DNA of 64,000 bases, taken from Pigmentiphaga litoralis. GTDB taxonomy: Bacteria > Pseudomonadota > Gammaproteobacteria > Burkholderiales > Burkholderiaceae_B. Under the pieces are notes generated by a model. It did not search any database and was not told the origin of the DNA. It worked only from the letters and a program-made list of their open reading frames with translations. The position numbers were made by a program, and so were the translations under genes. Positions 28,091-36,774 of the stretch are shown here, in pieces (the first letter of the stretch is position 1; every line of letters begins with the position of its first letter). The stretch is taken from the NCBI RefSeq assembly GCF_013408655.1, contig NZ_JACCBP010000002.1:310001-374000 (forward strand). The letters are read 5' to 3'.

Positions 28091-29098
28091 TCAGTCCACC
28101 TGGATGTTCGCCTTGCTGATCGTGGCCTGCCATACGGCCGCTTCCCGCGCGTTCTGGGCAGCAAATTCGGCGGGCGTATTGCCCACCCCGCTCAGGCCCA
28201 ACTCGTTGAATCTGGCAACGATCTCGGGCGACGACACCGATGCCTTGACGGCGGCCGCAATCTTTTCCAGGATCGCCGGGTCCGTGCCGACCGGCGCGGC
28301 CAGGCCCCACCAGTTGCCGGTGCGCAGGTCGGGCAGGCCCTGTTCCGCCGTGGTCGGCACCGAGGGCAATGCGGCCAGCCGCTGGCTATCCGCCACCGCC
28401 AAGGCCTTCAGCTTGCCCGCGGCCAGGTGCCCGGCAACCGTGCTGATGCCGGCGCTGGCAAAAAAGATCTGGACGTCGTTGGCCAGCAGCGCCTGAACCG
28501 CCGGGGGCGCGCCGCGGAAGGGCACGTGAACCATTTCCGTCTGCGTCATTTGCGCATACAGCACGCCGGTCAGGTGCGGGGGCGTGCCATTGCCGGGCGT
28601 GCCGAAGTTGAGCTTGCCGGGATTTGCCTTGGCATAAGCCGTCAGTTCACTGAGCGAATTGACCGGCAGCGACGTGTTCACCACCACGACCGACGGGGCC
28701 AGGTTGACCTTGGTGATGGGCACCAGATCTTTCAGCGGGTCGTAGCGCAGGCCCTTGGTCAGGTACTGGTTCATGACGAAGTTGTTGGTGGCGCCCAGCA
28801 GCAGCGTGTAGCCATCGGGCGCCGCGCGCACCACGTCTTCGGCACCGATGTTGCCGGATGCTCCGCTTTTGTTGTCGATGTAGAAGCGCGCCCCCAGCCG
28901 CTTTTCCAGATCGGCCTGGATGAGGCGGAACGTGACGTCGCCGGCATTGCCGGGCGCGTACGGAATGACAAGGCGAATGTTCCGGCTGGGCCACGCGTCG
29001 GCGGCCCGGACAGCCTGGGTAGCGTACCCGGCGAGCAGCGCAGCGCCACAGACCAGGGTGAGGAGGGCGCGGCGCGCGGGTGAAGGGAAAAGGTGCAT
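28091..29098 (-). CDS. Bug-family tripartite tricarboxylate transporter receptor (3)
   Basis: A 335-residue periplasmic binding protein. The signal peptide ends near VRA-ADAW, followed by WPSRNIRLVIPYAPGNAGD, DNKSGASGNIGAEDVVRAAPDGYT and LLGATNNF. It is a recent-looking paralogue of receptor 2 at 20733-21737. The start MHLFPSPARR is preferred over an ATG four codons upstream because it gives a compact signal peptide. It stands alone; the upstream region contains a perfect 20-base palindrome that may be its operator. Ligand unknown. Confidence 0.87.
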   Translation of the reverse strand: MHLFPSPARRALLTLVCGAALLAGYATQAVRAADAWPSRNIRLVIPYAPGNAGDVTFRLIQADLEKRLGARFYIDNKSGASGNIGAEDVVRAAPDGYTLLLGATNNFVMNQYLTKGLRYDPLKDLVPITKVNLAPSVVVVNTSLPVNSLSELTAYAKANPGKLNFGTPGNGTPPHLTGVLYAQMTQTEMVHVPFRGAPPAVQALLANDVQIFFASAGISTVAGHLAAGKLKALAVADSQRLAALPSVPTTAEQGLPDLRTGNWWGLAAPVGTDPAILEKIAAAVKASVSSPEIVARFNELGLSGVGNTPAEFAAQNAREAAVWQATISKANIQVD

Positions 29099-29250
29099 GA
29101 CAGTTCTCAAGAGGCGGAAGGAATCTGGAATGTCTCGTGAATGGCCGGTTCACCACTGCGCACAACCGGCTCGATGCACTGCAAGGCACCCCGACAACAG
29201 GTAGCCGGCTTCAATCTATCAGGGGCCGACCCATATGCGTTATCGAAAAA

Positions 29251-29270
29251 TTCATATGGATCCATATGAA
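29251..29270. promoter_or_regulatory. Perfect 20-base palindrome upstream of Bug receptor 3
   Basis: TTCATATGGATCCATATGAA reads identically on both strands. A half-site-like CCATATG is 20 bases away at 29231-29237. Centre 163 bases from the receptor start; a regulator dimer or tetramer site is likely, factor unknown. Confidence 0.55.
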
Positions 29271-29315
29271 AAGTCGATAGGTCGACGTTGGCCGAAATAC
29301 TCGCAAAGTTGCGAT

Positions 29316-29353
29316 GACGTTACGTAACGTCGTATCGCCTGTGACGTAACGTC
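29316..29353. promoter_or_regulatory. GACGTTACGTAACGTC palindrome plus direct repeat upstream of the adhesin
   Basis: The perfect 16-base palindrome is at 29316-29331. Its right part ACGTAACGTC (29322-29331) recurs at 29344-29353, exactly 22 bases on, about two helical turns. This spacing suits cooperative binding of a dimeric regulator on one face of the DNA. Confidence 0.55.
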
Positions 29354-29641
29354 CCCCACAAATTCGGGGTTAACCCGCAGTCCGTTTCACCCCTGGTGAG
29401 TCCATGCAAATGCACCCGAAAACAGCCGCCAGCTCAACAATAACTCCAATGAATTCAATGGCTTGCGTAGTGGTGGCAAGACCTCAGCCGGCCGGTAGTC
29501 GATGCCTTGTGGCGATGTGTCACCCGATGGCACACCTTTTGCAAAAGTAAATCGGACTAGCCATTCGCCCTGTGACCCGCGCCCTGCGTGACGGCATTCG
29601 GGGGATGGATTCACAGGATCGGAATTCTCGGGGGATTGAAA

Positions 29642-32600
29642 GTGAACAAGATCTATCGCACCGTTTGGAGTGACACCTTGCGTACGTGGGTTGCCGTGGC
29701 CGAGAACGCCCGGGCCAAGGGCAAGAGCGGCGGTGCGCGGGTGGGCGCAAGCGCCGCCGTGCTGCTGGGCGCCTCGCTGGTCGCTGCGCCGTCGTTGGCG
29801 GCAGGCATGCACGACACCCCGGACTTGTTGAATGGCCGGCTGACGACCGCCCCCCTGGTGGGCAGCATGACCGCCGCCCTGAGTCAGGTCAGCCAGACGC
29901 CTCAAACCGTGCAGGTCGCAAGCACGGCGCCCGCGGTGCTGCAGTCGGCCACGGTGTCCGCCATGAATGGCGTGGTGCCGATGCTGAACGCCCCGCTGAT
30001 GGACACGCCGATGGCCTCGCCATCGATGTCGCAGGTTCCGGCGGTCATCACGGCCGTGCCGTCGCTGCAGAATGTCGCGCAGACGCTCAAGGCTCCGGTC
30101 GCGGCCGTCACCGCGCCCCTGGCAGGCCCCACGCCAACCACCGTGCGGACGGTCGCCGCCACGACCACGCAGCCGGTGCGCACCGCAATCACGACGACCG
30201 CCGCACGCACCGCCCCCATCGCGCAAGCCACCCAGACCACGGTGGCCGCAGTCACGGGCCCGATCGTGGGTGGCGCCGCCGCACCGGTCGTGTCCGAACC
30301 CCTGGCCACCCTCAGCACCGCCGTGCCCAAACTGCTGTCCACCGTTGTCACGCAAAGCGGCGGTTCCGATCCCGCCTCAGGCCTGCCGACCCTGGTCAAC
30401 GCTGTGATTGCACCGGTGTCGCGTGTGGCCACCCCGAGCGGCAACGGCACGCCGTCCATCAGCCTCGTCACCGATACGCTGGATACCGTGGTGGCGCCGG
30501 TCGCGGCCCTGGTGCCCCCGCTGGCAGGAACGCCCAGCTCTCCGCTGACCCCCGTCACCGACGCCGTGGCGCCTGTCACCGCGGCCCTGACAACGGTCAC
30601 GACCCCGGTCGCCACCGCCACCACGCCTGTCCTGAACGCCGTGACCGGCGCGCTGGAACCCGTCACGACGGCGCTTGCGCCCGTCACCACACCGCTCACC
30701 CCGATCACCAACGGCGTGGGCGTGATCGCCGCGCCGGTCACCAACGTGCTGGGTGGCATCACCACGCCGCTGGCGGGTCTGCCGGTGATCGGCAACATCG
30801 TGTCGCCCACCATCGCGCCCACGCCGGTCGTGTCGGGCTCGATCGCGCCGCCGCTGAACCCCGCACCCCCGAATGGGCTGGTCATCGGGACGGCGGGCGT
30901 GACCGGCGGTGTCGGGCAAGGCCTGGCGCCGCTGACGCTGGCCGCGTTTGGCCAGCAGGAATCGTATCTGCGTTCGGGCGCCCTGGCCGTCAACCGCGAA
31001 AACATCAACGCGCGCTTCAGCGTCGTCAACGTGCTCGGCCTGCCGGTCCTGGACCTGGCACCTGTCACGGGCACGCTGACAGGCACCACGGGCGGTACGC
31101 TCCCCCAGCAGAACCTGACCCTGCTGGGCGGTGTCACGTCGGGCAACTACATCACCAACATCAATTCCGGCCTGACCTACAACAACGGCCTGCTGCTGCC
31201 CGGCACCACGCCGCCGTCGTACGTGCAAGGCAACAACTGCCTGAACGTGCTCGGCCTGGCCGGCGCAACCTGCTGGGACGTGCCTGCCGCGCAGAACAAC
31301 CAGGTCCTGATCGGTGACGGCGCGTCGGCCAACGGGTCGCAGGAAGTGGTGATCGGTACCAACGCGCGCCACCTGCTGCCAAACGAAAACGCGAACGACA
31401 TCTTTACCGACCCCAACATGATCGGTGTGCCCAACACCAACTACGCGGTACGCAAGGGCCACTCGGTGGTGATCGGCGACAACACGCTGGGTACCGCGAA
31501 CGGCCAGACCATCATCGGCGCCGAAGCCACGTCCAACGTCGCTGGCGGCGTCGCCATCGGCTTCCAGTCCGTGGCCAATCGCGTGGGTACCGGCGTCGAG
31601 GCCTACAGCGGCCTGGCCGTGCCCGTGCAAGGCGTGGTGTCTGTCGGCAGCGCTGGCGCCGAACGCCAGATCACCAATGTGGCGGGCGGCACGGTCGATA
31701 CCGACGCCGTCAACCTGCGCCAGTTGCGCGCACTGGAAACGCAGATCACCGTGGGCGATGCCAACGCGATCCAGTACGACGACGTCAGCAAAGGCACCGC
31801 GACCCTGGCCGGCGTGGGCGGCACCACGATCACGAATCTGAAAGCCGGCGCGGTCTCGGCCACCAGCACCGATGCCGTGAATGGCTCGCAGCTGAACGCA
31901 ACCAACACGGCCGTGACCACGATCGACAACTCGGTCAATACCCTCAACAACTCGGTCAACACGATCAACAACGCCGGCACCAAGTACTTCCGCGCCAACT
32001 CGACGCTGGCCGCATCGGATGCGACCGGCATCGACGCGGTGGCCGCGGGCGGCAATGCCGTGGCGTCGGCTGCGAATGGCCTGGCATTGGGCACGGGCGC
32101 CAACGCGTCGCTCGCCAACAGCGTGGCGCTGGGCGCGGGTGCGACCACCACGACGGGCGCGCAAGCGGGCTACACGGGCTTTGCCCTGACCGCTCCGCAA
32201 ACGTCGGCCGGTGAAGTGTCGGTGGGTTCGGCAGGCGCCGAACGCAAGCTGACCAACGTGGCCGCTGGCAGCCTGGACACCGATGCCACGAACGTGGCGC
32301 AATTGCGCGCGGTGCGTTCGCAGATTGGCGACCTGGACGGCCTGGCCGTGAAGTATGACGACGCCACCAAGGGGTCGTTGACGCTGAACCCGGGCGGCAC
32401 GTCCACCCGCGTGACCAACGTCGCGGCCGGCGCATTGACGCCGACCAGCACCGACGCGGTCAACGGCGCACAGCTGAACACCACCAACCAGAACGTCACC
32501 ACGGTCACCAACACGGTCACCACCCTGGGCGACACCGTCAACACGATCGACCTGCAAGGCACACGCTTCTTCCGCGCCAATTCGACCCTGGCCGGTGCGT

Positions 32601-34969
32601 CGGCAACGGGCATCGACAGCGTGGCGGCGGGTGGCGCAGCGGCGGCCTCGGCCACCAACTCGGTCGCCCTCGGCACCGGCGCCAACGCCACGCAGGCCAA
32701 CAGCGTCGCGCTGGGCGCCGGAGCGGGCACCACGGTTGGCGCACAGACCAACTACGCGGCGTTCGCCCTGGCCGCGCCGCAAAGTTCCGCGGGCGAAGTG
32801 TCGATTGGTTCGGCAGGCGCCGAACGCAAGCTGACCAATGTAGCCGCCGGCAGTGCCGACACCGATGGCACCAACGTTGCCCAACTGCGCGCCGTCAGCT
32901 CGCAACTTGGCGACCTGGACGCCCTGGCCGTCAAGTATGACGATGCCAGCAAGAGCCAGCTGACGCTGAACGCAGGCGGCGCGTCCACCCGCATCAGCAA
33001 CGTGACGGCAGGCGCATTGACCGCCACCAGCACCGACGCGGTCAACGGCGCGCAATTGAACGCCACCAACCAGAACGTCACGACGGTCACCAATACTGTC
33101 ACCACGCTGGGCGACACGATCAACACGATCGACCTGCAAGGCACCCGTTACTTCCGCGCCAACACGGCCCTGGCCGGTGCGGCCGCGACCGGCGCCGACA
33201 GCGTGGCGGCAGGGGGTGCGTCGACAGCATCGGCAGCCAACTCGGTTGCGCTGGGCACAAACGCCGCGGCCACGCAGGCCAACAGCGTGGCGTTGGGCGC
33301 AGGGTCCACGACGTCGGTGGGCGCGCAGACTGGCTATACGGCGGTGGCCCTGGCCGCGCCACAGAACTCGGCCGGTGAAGTCTCGATTGGTTCGGCAGGC
33401 GCCGAACGCAAGCTGACCAACGTCGCGGCCGGCAGCATCGATACGGATGCCGCCAACATTGCGCAATTGCGGGCCGTGGGCTCGCAGGTGACGCAGCTCG
33501 ATCAGCTGGCCGTCAAGTACGACGACGCGACCAAGACCGTGCTGACGCTCAATGCCGGCGGCGGCTCGACCCGCATCACCAACCTGTCTCGCGGCGCGGA
33601 AACGGCTGCCAGCACCGACGCCGTGAACGGCTCGCAGCTGTGGGGATGGACGCAGGACACCACCAATGTCCTGAGCAATACCAGCCTCTACAACAGCATC
33701 CAGACCATCAACACCAGCGGCGGTTCGCCCTACTTCCGCGCCAATTCGACACTCCCCGGCGCACAGGCCACCGGCATCGACAGCACGGCAGCGGGTCCGC
33801 AAGCGATTGCGGCGGGCGCAAACAGCGTGGCCACGGGCAAGTCCGCCAACGCTGCGGCCGACAACTCGGTAGCCACCGGCAATGCCGCGGCCGCCACGGG
33901 CACGGCGGCCGTCGCGGTGGGCTCGAACTCCACCGCCAGCGGCGCGCAATCGACTGCAGTGGGCGCTGACGCCAAGGCCACGGCCAGCAACAGCGTGGCG
34001 CTGGGCAGCGGGTCGGTGGCAGACCGGTCCAACAGCGTGTCGGTCGGCGCCGTGGGCGCCGAACGCCAGATCACCAACGTGGCAGACGGCGTGGCCGACA
34101 CCGATGCGGCCAACGTCCGCCAGGTCAAGGCGATCTCGGGCGACGTCACCAACGTGATCGCCGGCAAGGACGGCATGTTCCAGGTTGAAAACTCGCTGGC
34201 ACGGGCCAAGCCGGCCGCCACGGGCGTGGACTCGGTGGCGGGCGGCGCGGGCGCGCTGTCGGCCGGTGCGCAAGCCACGGCACTGGGCAACGCGGCCAAT
34301 GCATCGGGCAGCAATGCCACGGCCGCCGGCAACGGCGCGGTCGCCTCGGGCACCAACACGGCCGCGCTGGGACAAGGCGCCGTGGCATCGGGCGCCAATG
34401 CGTCGTCGTTCGGTCAGGCTGCCGTGGCCTCGGGCGCCAATGCGGTTGCGATTGGCAACAATGCGCAGGCACAGGCCTCGGGCAGCATGGCGCTGGGCAA
34501 CGGCACGCAGGTGGCTTCCGCCGCGACCAACAGCGTGGCGATCGGTACGTCATCGGTGGCCACCCGCGACAACTCGGTCTCGGTGGGCGGCGGCGCGACG
34601 GGGGATCGTCAGATCACCAACGTGCGGGCCGGCACCCAAGGCACCGATGCCGTCAACGTGCAGCAACTGCGTGATGCGACGTCGAGCTTTGGCGACGACC
34701 TGAACAACCTGCGTGGCGACCTGCGCAAATACGAACGCAATTCGTATGCGGGTGCGGCGTCGGCGATGGCCGTGGCAGGCTTGCCGTCGGCCTACCAGCC
34801 TGGCAAGAGCATGGCGTCGGCCGCGGTCAGCAACTACCTCGGCCAGTCCGCGGTGGCGATCGGCGTGTCGACGATTACCGACAACGGCCGCTGGGTCTAC
34901 AAGTTCGCGGGCAACGTGAACTCGCAGGGCAAGCTCGGTGCGGTGGTCGGCGCCGGTTACCAATTCTGA
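29642..34969 (+). CDS. Trimeric autotransporter adhesin (type Vc, YadA/Hia family)
   Basis: A 1775-residue surface adhesin. The GTG start is set by the extended signal peptide region VNKIYRTVWSDTLRTWVAV, the hallmark of large type V secreted proteins, with GGGGG upstream. After the signal comes an unusual Pro/Thr/Ala/Val-rich segment (about 45-420), then a region with two cysteines, YadA-head motifs (SVAxG.., NSVALGxGA), neck/stalk connectors (GxERxxTNVAxGxxxTDAxNxxQL), several roughly 194-residue repeats, and the C-terminal YadA anchor ending in GAGYQF. It forms trimers that bind host or abiotic surfaces. The following lipoprotein gene is its likely partner. Confidence 0.93.
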   Translation: MNKIYRTVWSDTLRTWVAVAENARAKGKSGGARVGASAAVLLGASLVAAPSLAAGMHDTPDLLNGRLTTAPLVGSMTAALSQVSQTPQTVQVASTAPAVLQSATVSAMNGVVPMLNAPLMDTPMASPSMSQVPAVITAVPSLQNVAQTLKAPVAAVTAPLAGPTPTTVRTVAATTTQPVRTAITTTAARTAPIAQATQTTVAAVTGPIVGGAAAPVVSEPLATLSTAVPKLLSTVVTQSGGSDPASGLPTLVNAVIAPVSRVATPSGNGTPSISLVTDTLDTVVAPVAALVPPLAGTPSSPLTPVTDAVAPVTAALTTVTTPVATATTPVLNAVTGALEPVTTALAPVTTPLTPITNGVGVIAAPVTNVLGGITTPLAGLPVIGNIVSPTIAPTPVVSGSIAPPLNPAPPNGLVIGTAGVTGGVGQGLAPLTLAAFGQQESYLRSGALAVNRENINARFSVVNVLGLPVLDLAPVTGTLTGTTGGTLPQQNLTLLGGVTSGNYITNINSGLTYNNGLLLPGTTPPSYVQGNNCLNVLGLAGATCWDVPAAQNNQVLIGDGASANGSQEVVIGTNARHLLPNENANDIFTDPNMIGVPNTNYAVRKGHSVVIGDNTLGTANGQTIIGAEATSNVAGGVAIGFQSVANRVGTGVEAYSGLAVPVQGVVSVGSAGAERQITNVAGGTVDTDAVNLRQLRALETQITVGDANAIQYDDVSKGTATLAGVGGTTITNLKAGAVSATSTDAVNGSQLNATNTAVTTIDNSVNTLNNSVNTINNAGTKYFRANSTLAASDATGIDAVAAGGNAVASAANGLALGTGANASLANSVALGAGATTTTGAQAGYTGFALTAPQTSAGEVSVGSAGAERKLTNVAAGSLDTDATNVAQLRAVRSQIGDLDGLAVKYDDATKGSLTLNPGGTSTRVTNVAAGALTPTSTDAVNGAQLNTTNQNVTTVTNTVTTLGDTVNTIDLQGTRFFRANSTLAGASATGIDSVAAGGAAAASATNSVALGTGANATQANSVALGAGAGTTVGAQTNYAAFALAAPQSSAGEVSIGSAGAERKLTNVAAGSADTDGTNVAQLRAVSSQLGDLDALAVKYDDASKSQLTLNAGGASTRISNVTAGALTATSTDAVNGAQLNATNQNVTTVTNTVTTLGDTINTIDLQGTRYFRANTALAGAAATGADSVAAGGASTASAANSVALGTNAAATQANSVALGAGSTTSVGAQTGYTAVALAAPQNSAGEVSIGSAGAERKLTNVAAGSIDTDAANIAQLRAVGSQVTQLDQLAVKYDDATKTVLTLNAGGGSTRITNLSRGAETAASTDAVNGSQLWGWTQDTTNVLSNTSLYNSIQTINTSGGSPYFRANSTLPGAQATGIDSTAAGPQAIAAGANSVATGKSANAAADNSVATGNAAAATGTAAVAVGSNSTASGAQSTAVGADAKATASNSVALGSGSVADRSNSVSVGAVGAERQITNVADGVADTDAANVRQVKAISGDVTNVIAGKDGMFQVENSLARAKPAATGVDSVAGGAGALSAGAQATALGNAANASGSNATAAGNGAVASGTNTAALGQGAVASGANASSFGQAAVASGANAVAIGNNAQAQASGSMALGNGTQVASAATNSVAIGTSSVATRDNSVSVGGGATGDRQITNVRAGTQGTDAVNVQQLRDATSSFGDDLNNLRGDLRKYERNSYAGAASAMAVAGLPSAYQPGKSMASAAVSNYLGQSAVAIGVSTITDNGRWVYKFAGNVNSQGKLGAVVGAGYQF
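31662..34061 (+). repeat. Long in-frame repeats in the adhesin stalk
   Basis: The element starting AACGCCAGAT or AACGCAAGCT (ER(Q/K)(I/L)TNV) recurs at 31662, 32241, 32823, 33405 and 34062. Spacings are 579, 582, 582 and 657 bases. The 582-base units encode 194 residues each with alternating conserved stalk and variable head segments. Confidence 0.85.
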
Positions 34970-35016
34970 TGCGCAACCCCACCATGATCCGGCACCACCC
35001 ACCCACGGAGAATTCC

Positions 35017-35907
35017 ATGTCCCACCCACGCAAGGGCGCACTCGTCGCGGCATCCCTGCTGACGCTGCTGGTGCTGAGCGGCTGCTCGATGTTCAAGGGC
35101 GGCGCCACCAGCCGCCCGGTCGTCGCCAACGCCGATGCCGGCGCTCCGCAGTTCCCGGACAAGGCCAGCGCGACCCTGAAGGAAGGCACCTTCGCCAACA
35201 TCGAAAACCTGCGCAAGATGATTCCTGGCCTGACCAAGCCGCAGGTGTACGACCTGGTCGGTCCGCCGCACTTCAGCGAGGGCGTCTTCAACGTGCGGCA
35301 GTGGGACTACATCTTCAACTTCCGCACGGGCAAGGGGAACGAGTACCTGGTCTGCCAATACCAGATCAAGTACGACGACGCCATGCGCACGCAGACCGGT
35401 GCGTGGGACAAACGCGAGTGCGCCGACATGGTGTTCCCGCGTCCGGTGGCCGCGCCGCCACCCCCGCCGCCGCCCGCACCCGTGGTCGCGCCCGTCGCCC
35501 CACCGCCCCCTCCGGCGCCGCGCCGCGTGACGCTGGCCGCCGATGCCTTGTTCGATTTCGGCAAGTCCGACATCAACAGCATTTCGACGGCAGGCCGTCG
35601 CCGGCTGGATGAGCTGAGCCGCGAGATCCGCGCCGTCGATGTCGAACGGGTCCATGTGGTCGGACACGCCGACCGCATCGGCAATGCCGCGACCAACGAC
35701 ACGCTGTCTCGCGAACGGGCCGCCACGGTCACGAGCTACCTCGTCCGCGCCGGCGTGCCGGGCAATGTGGTGACGTCGGATGGCCGCGGATCGCGCGAAC
35801 CGGTGGTCCAGTGCACACAAAGCAACCGGACGGCATTGATCGCGTGCCTGGCGCCCAACCGGCGGGTCGAACTCGAAATCACGGGCAAGGCCGAGGCACG
35901 CCGCTAG
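35017..35907 (+). CDS. tpgA: TpgA-like lipoprotein: BamE-like plus OmpA peptidoglycan-binding domains
   Basis: A 296-residue outer-membrane lipoprotein (lipobox ending SGC, Cys23). A SmpA/OmlA (BamE-like) domain covers about 45-130 (ENLRKMIPGLTKPQVYDLVGPPHF). A poly-Pro linker follows (about 136-165), then an OmpA-C domain (about 170-290) with the peptidoglycan motif NDTLSRERAATV. The same architecture is known for TpgA, which helps trimeric autotransporters insert and anchors them to the cell wall. The gene starts 47 bases after the adhesin stop with GGAG before the ATG, so the two form an operon. The name is assigned by architecture and context. Confidence 0.82.
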   Translation: MSHPRKGALVAASLLTLLVLSGCSMFKGGATSRPVVANADAGAPQFPDKASATLKEGTFANIENLRKMIPGLTKPQVYDLVGPPHFSEGVFNVRQWDYIFNFRTGKGNEYLVCQYQIKYDDAMRTQTGAWDKRECADMVFPRPVAAPPPPPPPAPVVAPVAPPPPPAPRRVTLAADALFDFGKSDINSISTAGRRRLDELSREIRAVDVERVHVVGHADRIGNAATNDTLSRERAATVTSYLVRAGVPGNVVTSDGRGSREPVVQCTQSNRTALIACLAPNRRVELEITGKAEARR

Positions 35908-35946
35908 CAGCTTCAACAAGTTTAGAAAGGGTGGCCCGGATCGGCG

Positions 35947-36253
35947 CAACGCCGCAGCACATCGCAGGCGGGCAACGCAGGACGGCAACGAACACGGCAG
36001 CGCAGGACGGCAAGGCAGGCAGACAACGCAGGACGGCAGGACACGAAGGCAACGCACTGGCGCAACGCATCATGGCAACGCACGGCAGGCAACGCATCGA
36101 TCGGGACATCGACCGCAACGCTCCGGCGCAACGCCATCGAGGCAAGGCACAGGCGCAACGCATTCGCTGCAACGCCGCCGGGCAGCGTCATCCGGCAACG
36201 CAGTCAGGCAACGCCATCGGGCAACGCAGTCAGGCAACGCATCGGCGGCAAAG
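35947..36253. repeat. Degenerate 13-base tandem repeat array (CAACGC core)
   Basis: Fifteen exact CAACGC cores occur between 35947 and 36240, with spacings of 13, 14, 26, 27 or 51 bases. With mutated units in the gaps this is about twenty-three copies of a consensus CAACGCANNNNGG. The + strand is strikingly T-poor. The array sits between the tpgA-like stop and a strong terminator, so it is probably transcribed as part of a 3' untranslated region. Confidence 0.85.
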
Positions 36254-36324
36254 GCGCTGATCCGGTAGCAGTCAAGCAGGTAACGAGAAAGGACCGCCGG
36301 CCGGAGTCATCCGCCGGAGGGTGA

Positions 36325-36352
36325 AGGGGAGCTCAGGCTCCCCTCTTTTTTT
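36325..36352 (+). terminator. Rho-independent terminator of the adhesin operon
   Basis: AGGGGAGC and GCTCCCCT form a perfect 8-bp stem with a four-base loop, followed by C and seven T. It lies 418 bases after the tpgA-like stop, beyond the 13-base repeat array. Confidence 0.92.
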
Positions 36353-36421
36353 GGCGGTTTGGCGACGGCGCGTCGCCGGGGTAGCATGGTTGACTCACTC
36401 TTCCCAGTTCAGGAATCCGTC

Positions 36422-36769
36422 ATGTCCGCACCTTCGTTCACCCCGCTTTCCGACAACTTTGCCGTAGCGCCGCAACTGGCCCCCGAAGACATGGCCGCCC
36501 TGGCCGCCGCCGGCTTCAAAAGCGTGATTAACAACCGTCCCGACTTTGAAGGCGGCGCCGACCAGCCCGCCGCCGACACCATTGGCGAAGCCGCCCGTGC
36601 CGCCGGCCTGAACTACGTGCACCAGCCCGTCAACGGCGCCAACATCCAGGCAGGCGACGTCGCCACCTTTGCGCAGCAGCTCGACACGCTGCCGGGCCCC
36701 GTCCTGGCCTTCTGCCGTAGCGGCGCGCGCAGCACCCGCCTGTATCAACTCGCCATCGCGCAGCGTTAA
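36422..36769 (+). CDS. DUF442 / TIGR01244-family phosphatase-like sulfurtransferase
   Basis: A 115-residue cytoplasmic protein with the N-terminal fold FTPLSDNFAVAPQLAPEDMAALAAAGFKSVINNRPDFEGGADQP and a P-loop Cys98 in AFCRSGARS, the CX5R signature shared by dual-specificity phosphatases and rhodanese-like proteins. The family includes the N-terminal part of BlhA-type proteins linked to sulfide metabolism. The actual reaction is unproven. A DUF748 gene begins six bases after its stop, suggesting co-transcription, although the two functions are not obviously related. Confidence 0.8.
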   Translation: MSAPSFTPLSDNFAVAPQLAPEDMAALAAAGFKSVINNRPDFEGGADQPAADTIGEAARAAGLNYVHQPVNGANIQAGDVATFAQQLDTLPGPVLAFCRSGARSTRLYQLAIAQR

Positions 36770-36774
36770 GCGGC

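Larger units (their letters stand above)
29099..29641. other. 543-base intergenic regulatory region with palindromes
   Basis: No gene is supported here. It separates receptor 3 (-) from the adhesin gene (+) and is AT-richer than its surroundings. It holds the perfect palindromes at 29251-29270 and 29316-29331 and a direct repeat of ACGTAACGTC, each listed separately. A GGGGG ribosome site lies just before the adhesin GTG. Confidence 0.7.

Noticed and set aside
30377..34375. Very long open frame antisense to the adhesin gene
   Set aside because: It mirrors the repetitive GC-rich adhesin, has no recognisable domain, and the sense frame has an ESPR, YadA motifs and an anchor.
35947..36253. CRISPR array
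   Set aside because: The unit is 13 bases with no unique spacers of 30 or so bases and no cas genes nearby; it is a degenerate tandem repeat.
35811..36260. Open frame running through the 13-base repeat array
   Set aside because: It is open only because the strand is T-poor; it starts inside the tpgA-like gene and has no ribosome site or domain.
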